A DNA stretch of 64,000 nt, taken from NCBI GenBank assembly GCA_022885665.1, contig JAGQDJ010000080.1, positions 124,001-188,000 on the forward strand, given 5' to 3'. Below are positions 12,863 through 25,300 of the stretch, piece by piece (position 1 is the stretch's first letter; each line of letters opens with the position of its first letter). The notes beneath the pieces were generated by a model that saw only the letters and a list, made by a program, of their open reading frames with translations, was not told the origin of the DNA and did not search any database. Position numbers and translations under genes: made by a program. The DNA comes from Triops longicaudatus. Lineage: Eukaryota; Arthropoda; Branchiopoda; Notostraca; Triopsidae.

Positions 12863-15278
12863 TTTGTACTGATTTTACAGAGAAAAATAATCATGAAACG
12901 CGTTGTTAATTTTTTAGTCAAATCGGCAAAATGAAGCCAGATTACACGAAGTTAAGTTAAGCGAAAAGTATTCAAGACTTTTCGCTGAAATGCTCCTGGA
13001 AAATATGTATTGACGTAACTATCTAATAATTTGTAAGTTGAGTTATTAGCATGATTTAGTGACAGCCTTTCAATAATTGGTTATTTTACGTTGAAGAGGT
13101 CATTTCCGAACCAAAAAAATCCTTCCCCGTGTCGCCTTACCTTGCTGTAAAGAAAACCAAGATTTATAACTTGCTCGACTCTATACTAGTTTTCCTAATA
13201 ATTATTTTTCAAATTCACAAACTAAATTTGCGACACGAGAGTTAAACCTCAACATCTTTTGGGAAAAATAAATTAGCTAGTTATGTTTAATTTTTACATT
13301 ATCTTAAGAGCACGAACAAGGAAGTTCAGCTTTAATTCTTGAAATGTTTGGAATCAGTACGTATGGTCGAGATTTTTACAAAAGTTGCATTACATTTGAT
13401 AGAAGCGCTTAAAAACGCAAATCCTTAGGGCGAAAGAACAATAGTAAAAATTAATCTCAATGCGCATGTTTAATTTTAAACTACTTTCATAACGAGTTTG
13501 TGTTTCAAAGCAAACCACAAATTTGGAAGCGCTTTTGAATTTTAGAGAGCGATGTATAAGGAATTTCGAAATGTTAAGGATTACTGCGAAATTAACTAAG
13601 TTTAAATTCCGTTTTTGACAAGAAATACTGTTACGAAACGAAATAATGCACACGAGTACTGATTTTTGAACGTGCTTTCCAACATTCGTTTGATACATTG
13701 ATAATTTGCTCAAAATCTTGAAACAAAAATAACTAAACAGGTCAATAAGAACCATTTATTAGTTATATAGACAGGTACTCGTAAACTTTGTGCTTAAAGA
13801 ATTCGCTCATTTTTTTTTAATGCGAAACCTCAATCCGGACTCTGATCCCCCCTCCCCATGAGAACGTTCCTGGTTCCGAATCTTTTTATACCTTCTTTAA
13901 CGGCTAATCGTATATTCTGTCCTTATTTTTTGTCACGAACGCTAGGAGGTGTTTAGCATTATTATTGTTTAGATTCATTGTTATTTGGGACTAATAACTG
14001 GTTGGGTGTCAGGTGTATCTCGCTGTCTTGCGTTTCAGTGTCATTTTATGTCGATTTTGGCTTTCGGTCCGTAGAGTTTGAGAAGACATGCATGCGTGCT
14101 TACACACGCTACACAGATACGAAGACCTTGCCATTAAGGCACTGAATTTTCTGATGGATGTATCCGGTTTTTATCATGCAATAGAATCAAGCGGTAATTT
14201 TTCACCTGGTCTTAAAGTGTCGTGAAATGTGTCTGTTTCAGAAGTATGTTGGGGACAAGGGAGAAATAATGGAAGAGGTCGATATTTTATACGTTTACGT
14301 ATAAGATGCATATATTTGGTTGTTGCGATCCTGGTTCCGTTTTGCACGTGATTTCTTTTGCATGGGAAGAGAAAACCAAGTCAGTTATGTTACTGAGCAA
14401 TTTCCGTGCTTGATTAACTCCTTTCACTTTTGGTTTTGGAAGAAAACTGGGCAAGGCTGACCATGGGCAAACGTTCTTTTGGTAATCTTGTTGAAAAGTC
14501 TTCATAAGTCTCGGTCCAGAAGAGCGGAAACAGGAAATTGTCCCTGTTACGTATTCTGCACACTGTTAAGGGTGATATTGGTAGTTTTTGCTCGTCTTGC
14601 TTTTTGTAAGGTAGTAACTTAAGAAGCTGGAGGAATGCGCTTATAGATGCGGGCTCGTTAGTTCAGGTCAAAGGGCAGAAAGTTTGCCGAAAACGAGTAA
14701 ATAGGCTTAAGGGACCTATTGCGCTTTTGCTTTCCTATTGATAGGGTTGCGTAACTTATTCTGTGATAACTTCAATAAAACGATACATAACAATAGAGCA
14801 CTTTCAGTATAATAATGTTAATAAATAATGTACAATAAGTTAAATACATAGTAACTATAAATTACTATCTGTAGCGTAAATTAGTAATAACGATAAAAGC
14901 TATGATACTTTTGTCTTTTACCCCCGTTGACTTTTTCCTAACCGAAGAGGTTGTAGAGGGAAAGTTTTGCAGTTATTATATTTGTCACAAATAGTTGAGT
15001 TAAGATTAGTAAGACTGTTTCAAAAGTCGATTATTTTTGCATAAAAATGGTTGTGTTACAGGCTAGCATAAGTGTTACAGAGTTCCGTCTGCTTGTTTGG
15101 TTCGGGATGCCTATAGCGTGAAGATTGGACCTAGTTAAACGTAAGCCTCAATCTATCTAATTTAGCCTAATGTTACAAAGACTGGTTGTCTAAACTCCCT
15201 GAAAGTTATATTCACCAAGAGTTCACTTTGATTTTGCTTACGTTTGGTAAAGGCCTTTGCGCCTTAATTGTGGCAATA

Positions 15279-15329
<51 letters not shown>

Positions 15330-15330
15330 T
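15279..15330. repeat. (AAT)n microsatellite
   Basis: An almost uninterrupted AAT tract of about 17 units in intergenic DNA. It creates a poly-Asn reading frame that is not a gene. Confidence 0.95.
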
Positions 15331-17104
15331 ACTTACTCTTATCTAGAAGTCCACGGGGCGTATATGAGAGAAGTACCAAAAACGATAGTCAAAAGTCTAC
15401 GTTGGTTGTAAGGTACTGCAAACAGAGATAAATAAATACCAACGAAAATCATTCGGTGGCAAACAATATTTTAAATTTTGTCTCTTGATAATAATTAACA
15501 ATAGTAATAATGAATATTGAATAGGTAAACAATAAATGGATATTTATTTTCTAATTAAGAACACGTCTTTCGCTTGCATTGTGCGACGTATTAGGTACAC
15601 TGTACATGAGTTGCTATAACAATACATGCAGTACTACATAACTGTTCCGGAAGCTTACTTAAGACGGTTGGTGTCTGTCTTTAGATAAGGTGTTCAGTTA
15701 CAGAAAGGAAGGGTTGCGAGCCGTATTAGGTTACAAGCACGTTTTCTGCAGTTCCCCTTTTGCGGAATTCTTTCGTATAATGTGACGGGAAAAAATAAGA
15801 GGCGATAAAAAAAAAGATTATTTATGGTTGTGTGTTTGAATCCTGCAACTGCTCTACTGGACAAGAAAAAATCTATGCGACCCTATGAAAAATGTGGCAA
15901 AGAGCGTTTGTCAGTCATGATTGAAGTCAGCACAAGGAACGAAATCCGATTTATGAGGGATTGTATAACTGGACCTTTTGGCTTATACTGGAATTTCCAT
16001 GAAATTTTTCAGAGTTAACCTACCAGGTTCGCAATGGGGTGACTACCCAACATAAGCTCCAGTGGTTCGGATTCGGACACTTTTCAGGAACGGCATCAGT
16101 AACCTTCCGTTGCCAATTCCTATCCCTTGCCCAAAAGAATCTGACAAACCGGACAAAAATTGTCAGAAAGGTGTGCCGTTGCTAAAATGTAACCCAACTC
16201 GAAACAATAAGGTTCACAAACATGTCCTGTTTTTCCTTACATTTGCGTGAGTTCTACACGAGAATGTGTATTCTTACGAAGTGAACTAAAGTACCTGTAG
16301 TTTTGTAGCTTTTGATAGTCTTGAATAGTCTTGTAGGGCTTACAGTCTTTGTATTGTTTGTTGTGTTTTAAGACAATTTATAATGTATGCATTCTAACGT
16401 AATCACTGTGAGTACGAAAAGAAATGAAATCGCTGTGGATTTTTTTATCTGTTTACCGTCCATGCTTTACCAGCGTAATGAAGACTAGTTCAGCAATTTG
16501 CGCTTAGGGAAAAGACGTTTCACGATGAGCACAATCTTTGACAAAGAAAAACGTATCACGAGTGTTGAAACACTAGTTTTTGAAAAGTTCTCAACTTTCT
16601 TCATTTCGCCGTTTTCACCTGTGTGTCGCTTTTCAGATAATACTGAAACCAAAGATTTCGGAAGTAGGTGAAGAAACCAAAGTGTATTTCAAGATAAATT
16701 TTTACAGCATTTACTCAGAAATGTTTGAACGTATGGAAAATTTGACTTAGTAGAAACATGGCAAATCTAATAAAAACGTTTACGGGGCAGGCACTTTTCT
16801 TGCTTTTGCAAAATAGGGAACTAACATCATGATGTAATCACGCATTGGATATGATATAACGAGCTACTCCTCAGAAGCACTTCAACCTTTCGGTTTGGTT
16901 AAGCCTTTATATATTCATGGTCAACTTGTGGCTTTAGTTTTTTTTTCTTTTCTTTTGTATTCATCTTGTCTATTTCGTTGTCCCATTTGCGACCGTGGAG
17001 CATTTTTCCAACTCTTATGTACTCGTCCTACGAACGTCCACGGAACGAATACTTCAAACACGCTTTCACTTCGTTTAGGAAAATGACTGAGGTACCTTAC
17101 TATT

Positions 17105-17172
17105 ATTAATTTTATTGATAACTATTTATTAATTTTATTGATAACTATTTATTAATTTTATTTATTAATAAC
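17105..17172. repeat. 23-bp tandem repeat, two full copies plus a partial third
   Basis: The 23-bp AT-rich unit beginning ATTAATTTTATTGATAACTA occurs at 17105-17127 and, identically, at 17128-17150. A diverged partial third copy follows. The identity of the first two copies suggests a recent slippage duplication. Confidence 0.85.
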
Positions 17173-20100
17173 TCTACCCGCACATGCAAGATAATTAAAA
17201 CCAAAGACCACAGTCTGACCTGGCAAAATGCTAAGTCGGTTACGAGCGCTACAATTATTAAATCTAGAAAGGTAAATAAAAATAAGGATGTACCAATTAA
17301 CAATCGCTACAGGTCTGGAACCGTATAATGGCCGTTTTTGCTAATTACCACATACCGATATACCAATTGTATTCGAAGGTTAAAAAGCGTGCACCTTTTG
17401 AAACGTATGCTCGTGGTAAATGGGCTCTTAAAGCTGGATATTTATGTCGGGTTGTTCTGTATGAGCGGTCAAGCGTAACCCACGACAAACAGTAGCCTTT
17501 GTATACATTGACTATGCCAGTTTGACATGTTTCATTTTCCCCATTTTTTTGCCCAGCTGTCTTTGGCCTTACTAATCACTTGACATCATCTTGTAGTCCA
17601 TTTCTTACCAGTTTTGTTCCCATCCACATGGCCAAGTGATGGTAGATTTCGTCATAGATGCCCGTAGGGTCCCCCTAAACGCCCCGGTTCCAGACAAGGG
17701 CTGCCCTTCTTCCATTAGGGTTGTGTCACTCGAGTGATCTTTCCCGTCCTTGCCTAAGTTGTCATTACTACTGCCTTCCTCTTGGCGTTCGGTGATAAAT
17801 ACGTGGGCAGTTGCTCAGAAAATGGGGCCCTGAGAAAACGTTAATAGCTCGTCGTGTTAGTTTGCAAAACCGCTCGACCCGGGCTCAAGAAAACTTGACA
17901 CCGTTAATTAAAAATTGCGCTAAGCTTCAACGTCCATCATTTTGTCCGCAGATTTGTCAAAACATCACCGTGTTACGTATCAAAACACGTAAAACCCAAG
18001 TTTTTGAGCTTCGAAGTATATTCTATCAATGATAAATCCATAATAAAAGATTATGAGGATTGTATACGGGAAATGTGCTCATTTAAATTAATTTCAGGAG
18101 TGGTGAAGCTAATCACACGAATTTGTCAGTTTTTTCGATCGTCATAAGCTTTACCGAATTTTTATTTTTTAGTTTAACAATTTAGGTTGTATTTTTTTAA
18201 ATTAAATTACAACCTATTTTTTATTAGTTTCTTAAGGTTAATTTCCCATATTCGAGTCTCGTGTGATACTATTCAAGTGTTTCATTTTATCGTTTATTGA
18301 TTCTTTACTTTATTATTTCTTTTGGAGTTTATAGTTCGCATATTTTTCATATTCTCTTTTTTGCGAATTGTAAGAGATTACTATAAGTAAAATAGACAGA
18401 ATTGGATGTCGGTTGCGATGCTGTTAATACGAAGTAGGGGTATCGGTACCCAATGACGAATTAGAGCTTGAAAAATGGAACGATACGGGGGTTTCCGCAT
18501 CGAATGTAAGCCCTGAGTATTCAGGTATGTGTGCTATGGTAGGATGCATGCTATTTTGAGGCGTGGGAGCGACAATTAGCCATGCGGAACACGAGCAGTT
18601 TTCTTCTCCTTGAGCTTTCGTGTTGCTTGGTTTCAGCCACTTCCGAAAATACTTCATACGAACATTCATCAGTTATATGTGATGGTGAAGCGTTGGAAAC
18701 GTTGGGTATCTTTTTTGATAATAGATCGTCGTTTCACTCACTAGCAAGTGCGAAGAGGGCCCAAAACTTGGCGGTGGCTTTGTGTGGGGGCTCTTTAAAA
18801 GCCTAAGAAAAAAAAACTATGTCTGCTTTTTTGTTTATTAGCTCTGTCACAGGGGAAACTGTTTCTTGCGCCCATCTGTTGGCATTTCCCCTTGGCATTT
18901 TAGCCAAAAGCTATAGTGTAGACGGGTATTAAAGCATTCTCCCTCCACTTCTTCAGGGAGATCATCAAAACACGCATGGTTTGTTGGTATTAGCCACACC
19001 TACCTCTTGTTGGGTCCCCTTAATGGATCAAAGACGGCCTCCTGTTCCATATTTTGAAGAAAAATAGGGTCGAAAGAGATGAACACCAGCCGGTGTTTTT
19101 GCTTTGCCCGGGCACGTGACCAAACATACCTACGGACGAGCCTACCACATACGGTTGATCGAAAACTCATCGTCGTGTCATTTTTCGTATGGTTTATTTT
19201 ATTTTAGGGTTTTCTTGGCTTAGCGATGTCACAACAGGTTCTTTATTTGGAGTAGCGTGTTGAAAAGAGCAGAAAAGGTGCTTCGTTGGAGGCAGAAAAC
19301 CATAAATAACTCGTTACGCAAGATTCTTAGAATGTTTAGCTGCAGGTGCTTCCCCTTACGCGCATGGAAAAATAGAAGCCAAAGGAGTGCACGTTTTGTA
19401 GGTTACGCTATCAGCTTTTCGAATTGGTCAGGTCACATTGGGATCTGACGCTCATCATTTGTTGGAAGTCACCGAGATAGTTCCGCCACAAAGGAATGGT
19501 GGACTAAGTAGCGCATTGTTCACTTGTGCGTTAGGCTGACGTGGGAAGGAACGCGAATGAACCGAAGAGTTCGGACGTTTGCGCGGAGAATCTATTTAAA
19601 TGATGGGAAAGGCAGAAATCAAGGATTCTTGTGGGGAAGGGCGAATCCATTAATAGCTTAACTATGCAAACCGGGCTCGGGCGTGGTTTTTTGGCCAATT
19701 TCCCTTTTCTCGTCTCTCTGCACACACGCGAACTATTGATTGCTTCTCACACATACACACATGGACACGTACTCACGGACCCCTCTCGTCACCCCGTACC
19801 GAAAACTTTCCGCAAAGTAGGTTTCCAGGTGCGAAGCTGTCAACGATGGAAGGTGGAGATGGTACGCGATTTTGACAGCAACTTTTGGACGTGGTTTGTG
19901 ACGAAAGGAGTGAGTTGCTGTACGGTTGTATAAATATTGCTTAGCGGCGCCAAAGAAGAGACCCCGCTGATCGTGTAATTAGTAGATAAAAACTGAGATA
20001 CCCGCAGAGATAAGAGAAACTTTCGTGACGTTATTGTGAGGATAACGCGCGTGGACACATGGAAACTTGTGTTTGGAAAATGTTCTAGTTGGTTGGTTAA

Positions 20101-22194
20101 AAAAATGCTACAGTGTGAGTCTTTGACTAAAGTCTATAGTGCACGTGTGTGTCAATCAAATGAATTGCGTAAACTTGTCACTAGACGCGCAGTACGTAGC
20201 ATCTTTAACATGAATTTATTGCTTCGTTGGTAATAGCATGTCTGAAATAAATTGATACAGTTGGTAGGGAAAGCGTACGCCAGTTGTCCCAGTTTTTATT
20301 GACTCGAACCTGAACCGAACTTTCGAGTTTCGTGGTAAAGTTGCACGTATATTTCAGTCTTATGTAGTGCTAAACTTGCAAAGCTCTCTGTCGTAATGCC
20401 TGGGCGATTAATGCTGGTCTGTAATCGAGCCCGGCTGTAAGAAACGCAAGAGAAAGTAAACATTCGGACAAAGGTTTCTTTTACCCTTGGCCCTTCATAC
20501 ATTAAGGGCACTATATTGTAGATCTCAATATGCAGTAGCTTAGCAGGATCTTAGTCTCTTACAAGGGGTTTTCTCATACATGCGGTTCCGAGTGTAGATA
20601 TAATCAGTGGACTTGAATTTTATCGATTGTACTAGAGTTGAACTTGGATGAAACCGACTCATTTCATATTCTTACTATCAATTCGGGTTTAAGAGACGTC
20701 ATAGCAAAGAGCATGGCTTCTTCTGTTTGGATTCTTATACATGTAGCTCTTTCTAATGCATAGCGTATTAAGTAACGTTGCTTTGCCCGAAATCTCGATT
20801 GAAAAAAATCGTCTTACTTCCGGGTACTAGCCAATAAGTAAACCTAGGTCACGCAGTATAGGTAGCTTAATGGAAAAAGCGTCGTTTAATGGAATGCTTT
20901 TCCGTAATCTAGAATTCGTAGGTTACCTCCCTTCAGCTCGTGAGCACAGTCTTCACACTGGAATACGTTGTGTTCGTTACATCAGGGTTCATGGGGAACC
21001 GTTTGGCGTCTTGCGTGATATACTACGCTCTCCGGGGGTTATGGAGTCATTAATCTCACGTAAGCCCTGGGTATAAAACAGCAAAACGACGAAGTTGACC
21101 CACGAGTGCCTCATTCGGAAATTGCAAAGCGAGCATCGTGGGGATACGCGTTCTGTTCGTTTAGCGTTGAGTTTTTTATGCGGACGTAAGCCTTTTTATT
21201 TACATTGTAAATTATGACAGGGAGAAAGCTTGTGTGCGCTTGATTAATTGCGAAAGGTGCGTTAATGGATCTTGAGAGGAACTTGGCCAAGATATTCCAC
21301 GTTTTCTTAGCCGGGAAGAAATGTGGCGTATGCGCTGATGGCGAAGGGGGGAGGGAAGTTCAGCGAACTCGAATTGCGCCCCCCAAAGCTAAAAAGATTA
21401 GACAAGAAAGTGACAGTTGATTATGACTACTCAAGCGAGCGTCAAGACGTCGGGAGAACATCGATAAGGCAAGGACAGGCTTTTGACGTCACTAATAGGC
21501 GTGGAAAATGTGAGGAACGCTGCGAGTAGTAAAATGGGAAGTGTGGCACTTTTTCTTGCATTTTTAGTGTGTATTTTTTCTCTTTCTTTAGTTGCCTGTG
21601 TGTTAATGTGTATCTCTTCCTTCCTATACTCGCCCACGTTTGTCATCCTCATCAACAGACCTTATGGACACTTGAAAAATAATGATAAGACTGACGCTGC
21701 AACGACATTTTGGGCGTCACGAGGACCATTAATTACGAGATTTTTTCCGTCACGAACTTGGATTTAAAATTCTAAGCCGAACGAAAAATGTAGAATTTCA
21801 GTCGATAATATCGGTGGTTTGCTGAACTGCGTAGTGTAGTAGACAGAAGTTTCAGTTTCCTAACTATTTACTCTCCAACTTGCGTACTTTCACTACTTCA
21901 CAAATTAAACTTAATAGTATGACGAAGTGATCATCCTGAGTTTTATTTTCTTAATTTTATCTCGTTTGTATCCTCAATTATTTACTTATTCCTAGCATCT
22001 TAATTAACAATATTATCGAGTACCCATACGCTGTGAAATCTGGTAAAGTTTCGATTGTTTTTTCTTGCATTTGTAACCATTGTAGTTCTTCTCTATATTT
22101 TATGATTTTTTTTTTTAACTAAATAACGTTCGTGCCCCATTTCTCTGTATTTCGTTGCCCCCAATTATTTTATCTTTCTTTTTGTGTTTGCAGA

Positions 22195-22223
22195 TTCTTT
22201 AAATCGCAGATCTCAGCTGGGAG
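22195..22223 (+). other. possible 29-nt untranslated micro-exon of myosin IX
   Basis: A pyrimidine-rich acceptor (TTTGTGTTTGCAG) ends at 22194 and a donor-like GTATGG follows at 22224. Next comes a 91-bp putative intron to the acceptor CTCTTAG at 22308-22314, three bases before the myosin ATG. This would be a short 5' untranslated exon. It is supported only by splice-site appearance. Confidence 0.3.
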
Positions 22224-22316
22224 GTATGGAATGGGCCCCGACGATGACGCTGAACGTCCATTGGGCCTAGTCGTCGCTGGTGAAGGCCGACAAACCCAGT
22301 GCTGTGTCTCTTAGGA

Positions 22317-25300
22317 ATGCCCATCGCGGAGTCGCAGAAGCGGAGGAATCCCAGCCAGCGCCAGGATGTGAATGATGCCTTAACCAGTATGGAAGAAGAT
22401 AGGTACATCGTGCAGGTGTTTGTGGGCGCTTTGTCTGATCATTATGAAGCGCTGTCGATCGAAGCGGTCAAAGGCACCACTGCCGAGGAGATCGTGTTTT
22501 GCATATCGGACAAACTGTGCATCCCCAATCCTGGGGATTTCGAGTTGGCCGAGGTCGTCGGCAACTCGATTGGCCAAGAATGCAAAGAACGGCGCTTGGG
22601 ACCGGGCGAGCACCCGGTGGGGTTGATGCTGTTGTGGCCAAAGGTGGGCGAACGTCGGCTGGGCCAAGATCAAGTGGACGACGGGGCCGGTGTGGCCAGC
22701 CACGGGGTAGCGGAAGAGGACGTGCAGGACATTCAGGAATACCGTTTCTATTTGCGCGAGAAATTGAGCGACTCGCTTTGGACGGAGCATCTGGCGCTGG
22801 ACCCGCAGCTAATCCGTGATTACTTCTACCGGTTCTTATACCAACCACGGGATCGTGAGTATCCCGACTTGTGCCAATTGCCGGATCTCAACGAAGAGAC
22901 GTTGCTGGAGAACTTGAAAGCCCGGTTCCACGCGGGCCACATTTACACCTATGTGGGCTCGATCCTCATCGCCGTCAATCCGTTTAAGTTCCACCCCATT
23001 TACAACCCCAAGTATGTCAAACTGTACCAGAACCGACGCTTGGGCGAGTTACCGCCGCATATTTTCGCCGTGGCCGATGCAGCATATCATGCCATGTTGC
23101 GCGACCGAAAACCGCAATGCATTGTAATCAGTGGTGAATCAGGCTCGGGCAAGACTGAGTCCACCAACTTTTTACTCCACCATCTCACCGCGTTGTCCCA
23201 CAAAGGCTCGCATGGCTCGGGCGTCGAGCAAACCATACTCAGCGCTGGACCGGTCCTTGAGGTAATTATTTGTTTATTTCTTAGGAGGTCTCGTCTTGTC
23301 TCCGTTCGTGTTTTCCAGCCCATGTTTTATGTCACTGTCCTACTTTCCAAATCTATGGCCTGCAGAGCGGAGAACGCGATGACGGAGAGGAGAAGCGTGG
23401 GAGGGTAGAGAGAAAGAAGCTGGTGACTGACGATAAATGAACACTAAGAATGTGTTTTTGACTTTACCAACGTGTTTTAATAATTCAAAGCCATAATCCT
23501 ACAGTCAACGCTTTTCGAGTGTATCTATCACCAGAGGCGCCGTTAGTATAGCCACCGTTGTACGTCTTGTAATGTCGCAACGGCTTCTTTCTGTGTCTAA
23601 AAGAAGCTGGCACGGAAATTATTGACGTAAGCTTCTCACGTTGCGCGACAATCATTCTTGTCAGATCGCTGACCTTGAAATGAATGGGACCTCGATTTAG
23701 CTTATTTAAGCGAAATTAAAGTCTTCTTTACCTCGGTTGTAAAGGCCTTATAGGACGTTCAAAACAGGTCGTTTAGTGCACCTTCAACATTCACAAATCA
23801 AGAGCACAGTAACCAAAAAGAGTAGACCTGTAATGGCAGGAACTGCAGTGACGCCACCAGGAGTGCTGTTTGAGATTTCACACAAGGATATCAGCATTGT
23901 TGAGAAGCTCTCTGTTAGGTTAGAAGTCATAAGACGTCGAATTTTTGGTTAATTTTTGGTTTTGGGAGCTGAACGGGTGATGTGAATGCAGCGAGGTTCT
24001 TAGCTTCAACGTCTTGATTGGTTATTGGCAAGCGGGAGACTTCGAGAAGTTTGGAGTTATGCTAGTTGGAATTGTTCCGTTGGCGATAAAAGCTTTTCGT
24101 TGACTTGCCCGGAAAGTGGAGGTATTCAGAAAACAAGGAAGGCAGGTAGTGTACGATATGCGTACATGTATATGCGTGTCGCGGTGAGAAAAAGAGAGAA
24201 AAGGGTGACTCAAAGCAAGCGTGGGTTTACAATTCTTGTGAAATTTCCGGTGTTTGCAATTTTTCCGGTTTGCTTGACTGGAATTGGTCACGTGATTCAG
24301 CCTTTTCAAAATCTCAAAGCAGCAGTAATACTCCTTTTTCCTTGTAATTTTTGTTTTCAAATAAAGCATGAGAAAATTGTGACTCAAGGTTGATGTACCC
24401 TATGATACTATACATACTATATATCATACGTTCTCAGCGACGGTGGAACTGGGGGGCAGAGGGGGCAGCTGCCCCTCTTAAAATTTTTTAGAAGGGGCAA
24501 AGGTATGATTTTGCCCCCCCTGGAAAAGTGCTTAAAATGGCCACTGCCCCCCCCCCCCCCTGAGAACCACTCGTTCCGCCGTCACTGTACGTTCTTCAGT
24601 TGTGTAAGCAAACTACACATCCGAACAATTCAGCTTTAAGTCACATAGCCTATACTGAACAGAGCATTGCGCATTACACAACAATTAATCCAACCTCTGG
24701 CACCGTAGCCTACCTATATTAATTTTCATACGCTAATGCCGTTTTTTTTAACAAATCTTCGAGTGTGTACTCTAAATTAATTAGGTAACAATTCATATCC
24801 TATTGTGATTTTGCGTAGTGGCTATGTGAATTGTTGTGTAATTGAAATTTTTCTTGAATCAGGTCTTTCTGGTTAAACATTATAGTACTTGAGTAACAGT
24901 GAGTGTTTCTTTCGCTACAGAAGCTGGTTAGTTTGCAGTGCGAACTGTCAGAAAAAGTACATCTAAGTTCACGCAAGGGCCGTACAATTATAAGAGGAAC
25001 TATAATTTCCGTGGGACAAATTCTTGGGGCCAGTAATATTCAGTATAGTACAGTACGGTTCCTTTACAACTCAACGTGTAAACCAAGAAAGCCAGGGGGC
25101 AATAATTCGGAAAGGGAAGAAGCGCCTTATCCGAATAAAGGAGAAAGGAGAGCGTGTTATTTTGCAATTGCAGTATTTCCTTATTTGCGTTGTTATCTTT
25201 ACCATTTTTATTTATGCATTGGTGCAGCAGAGATGCTTTTGATGCGAAGGTAAGGGAAACGGTACGTGGTTGTAACTGTTTTGGGTAGGGGACCCTTTTA

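Larger units (their letters stand above)
9782..22194. other. 12.4-kb intergenic region, no recognised gene
   Basis: AT-rich DNA between the hnRNP K and myosin IX genes. Both strands contain only short frames without recognisable domains or splice-linked exons. What can be seen is AAT microsatellites (10586-10628, 15279-15330), a 23-bp tandem repeat (17105-17172), and a small hAT-like element at 12718-12862. Two G/C-run repeat fragments at about 10548-10590 and 12577-12630 share a CGTACCCA..GGG core. The 3' UTR of hnRNP K should lie in the first several hundred bases. Untranslated exons or enhancers of myosin IX could be hidden here. Confidence 0.5.

Noticed and set aside
15186..15431. Open frame with a poly-Asn tract
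   Set aside because: It is created entirely by the AAT microsatellite.
18424..18806. Overlapping short open frames in the gene desert
   Set aside because: No domain, no codon bias resembling neighbouring exons and no splice context.
22380..22848. Long open frames antisense to myosin IX exon 1
   Set aside because: They mirror the GC-rich coding exon on the opposite strand, have no recognisable domain and no splice partners.
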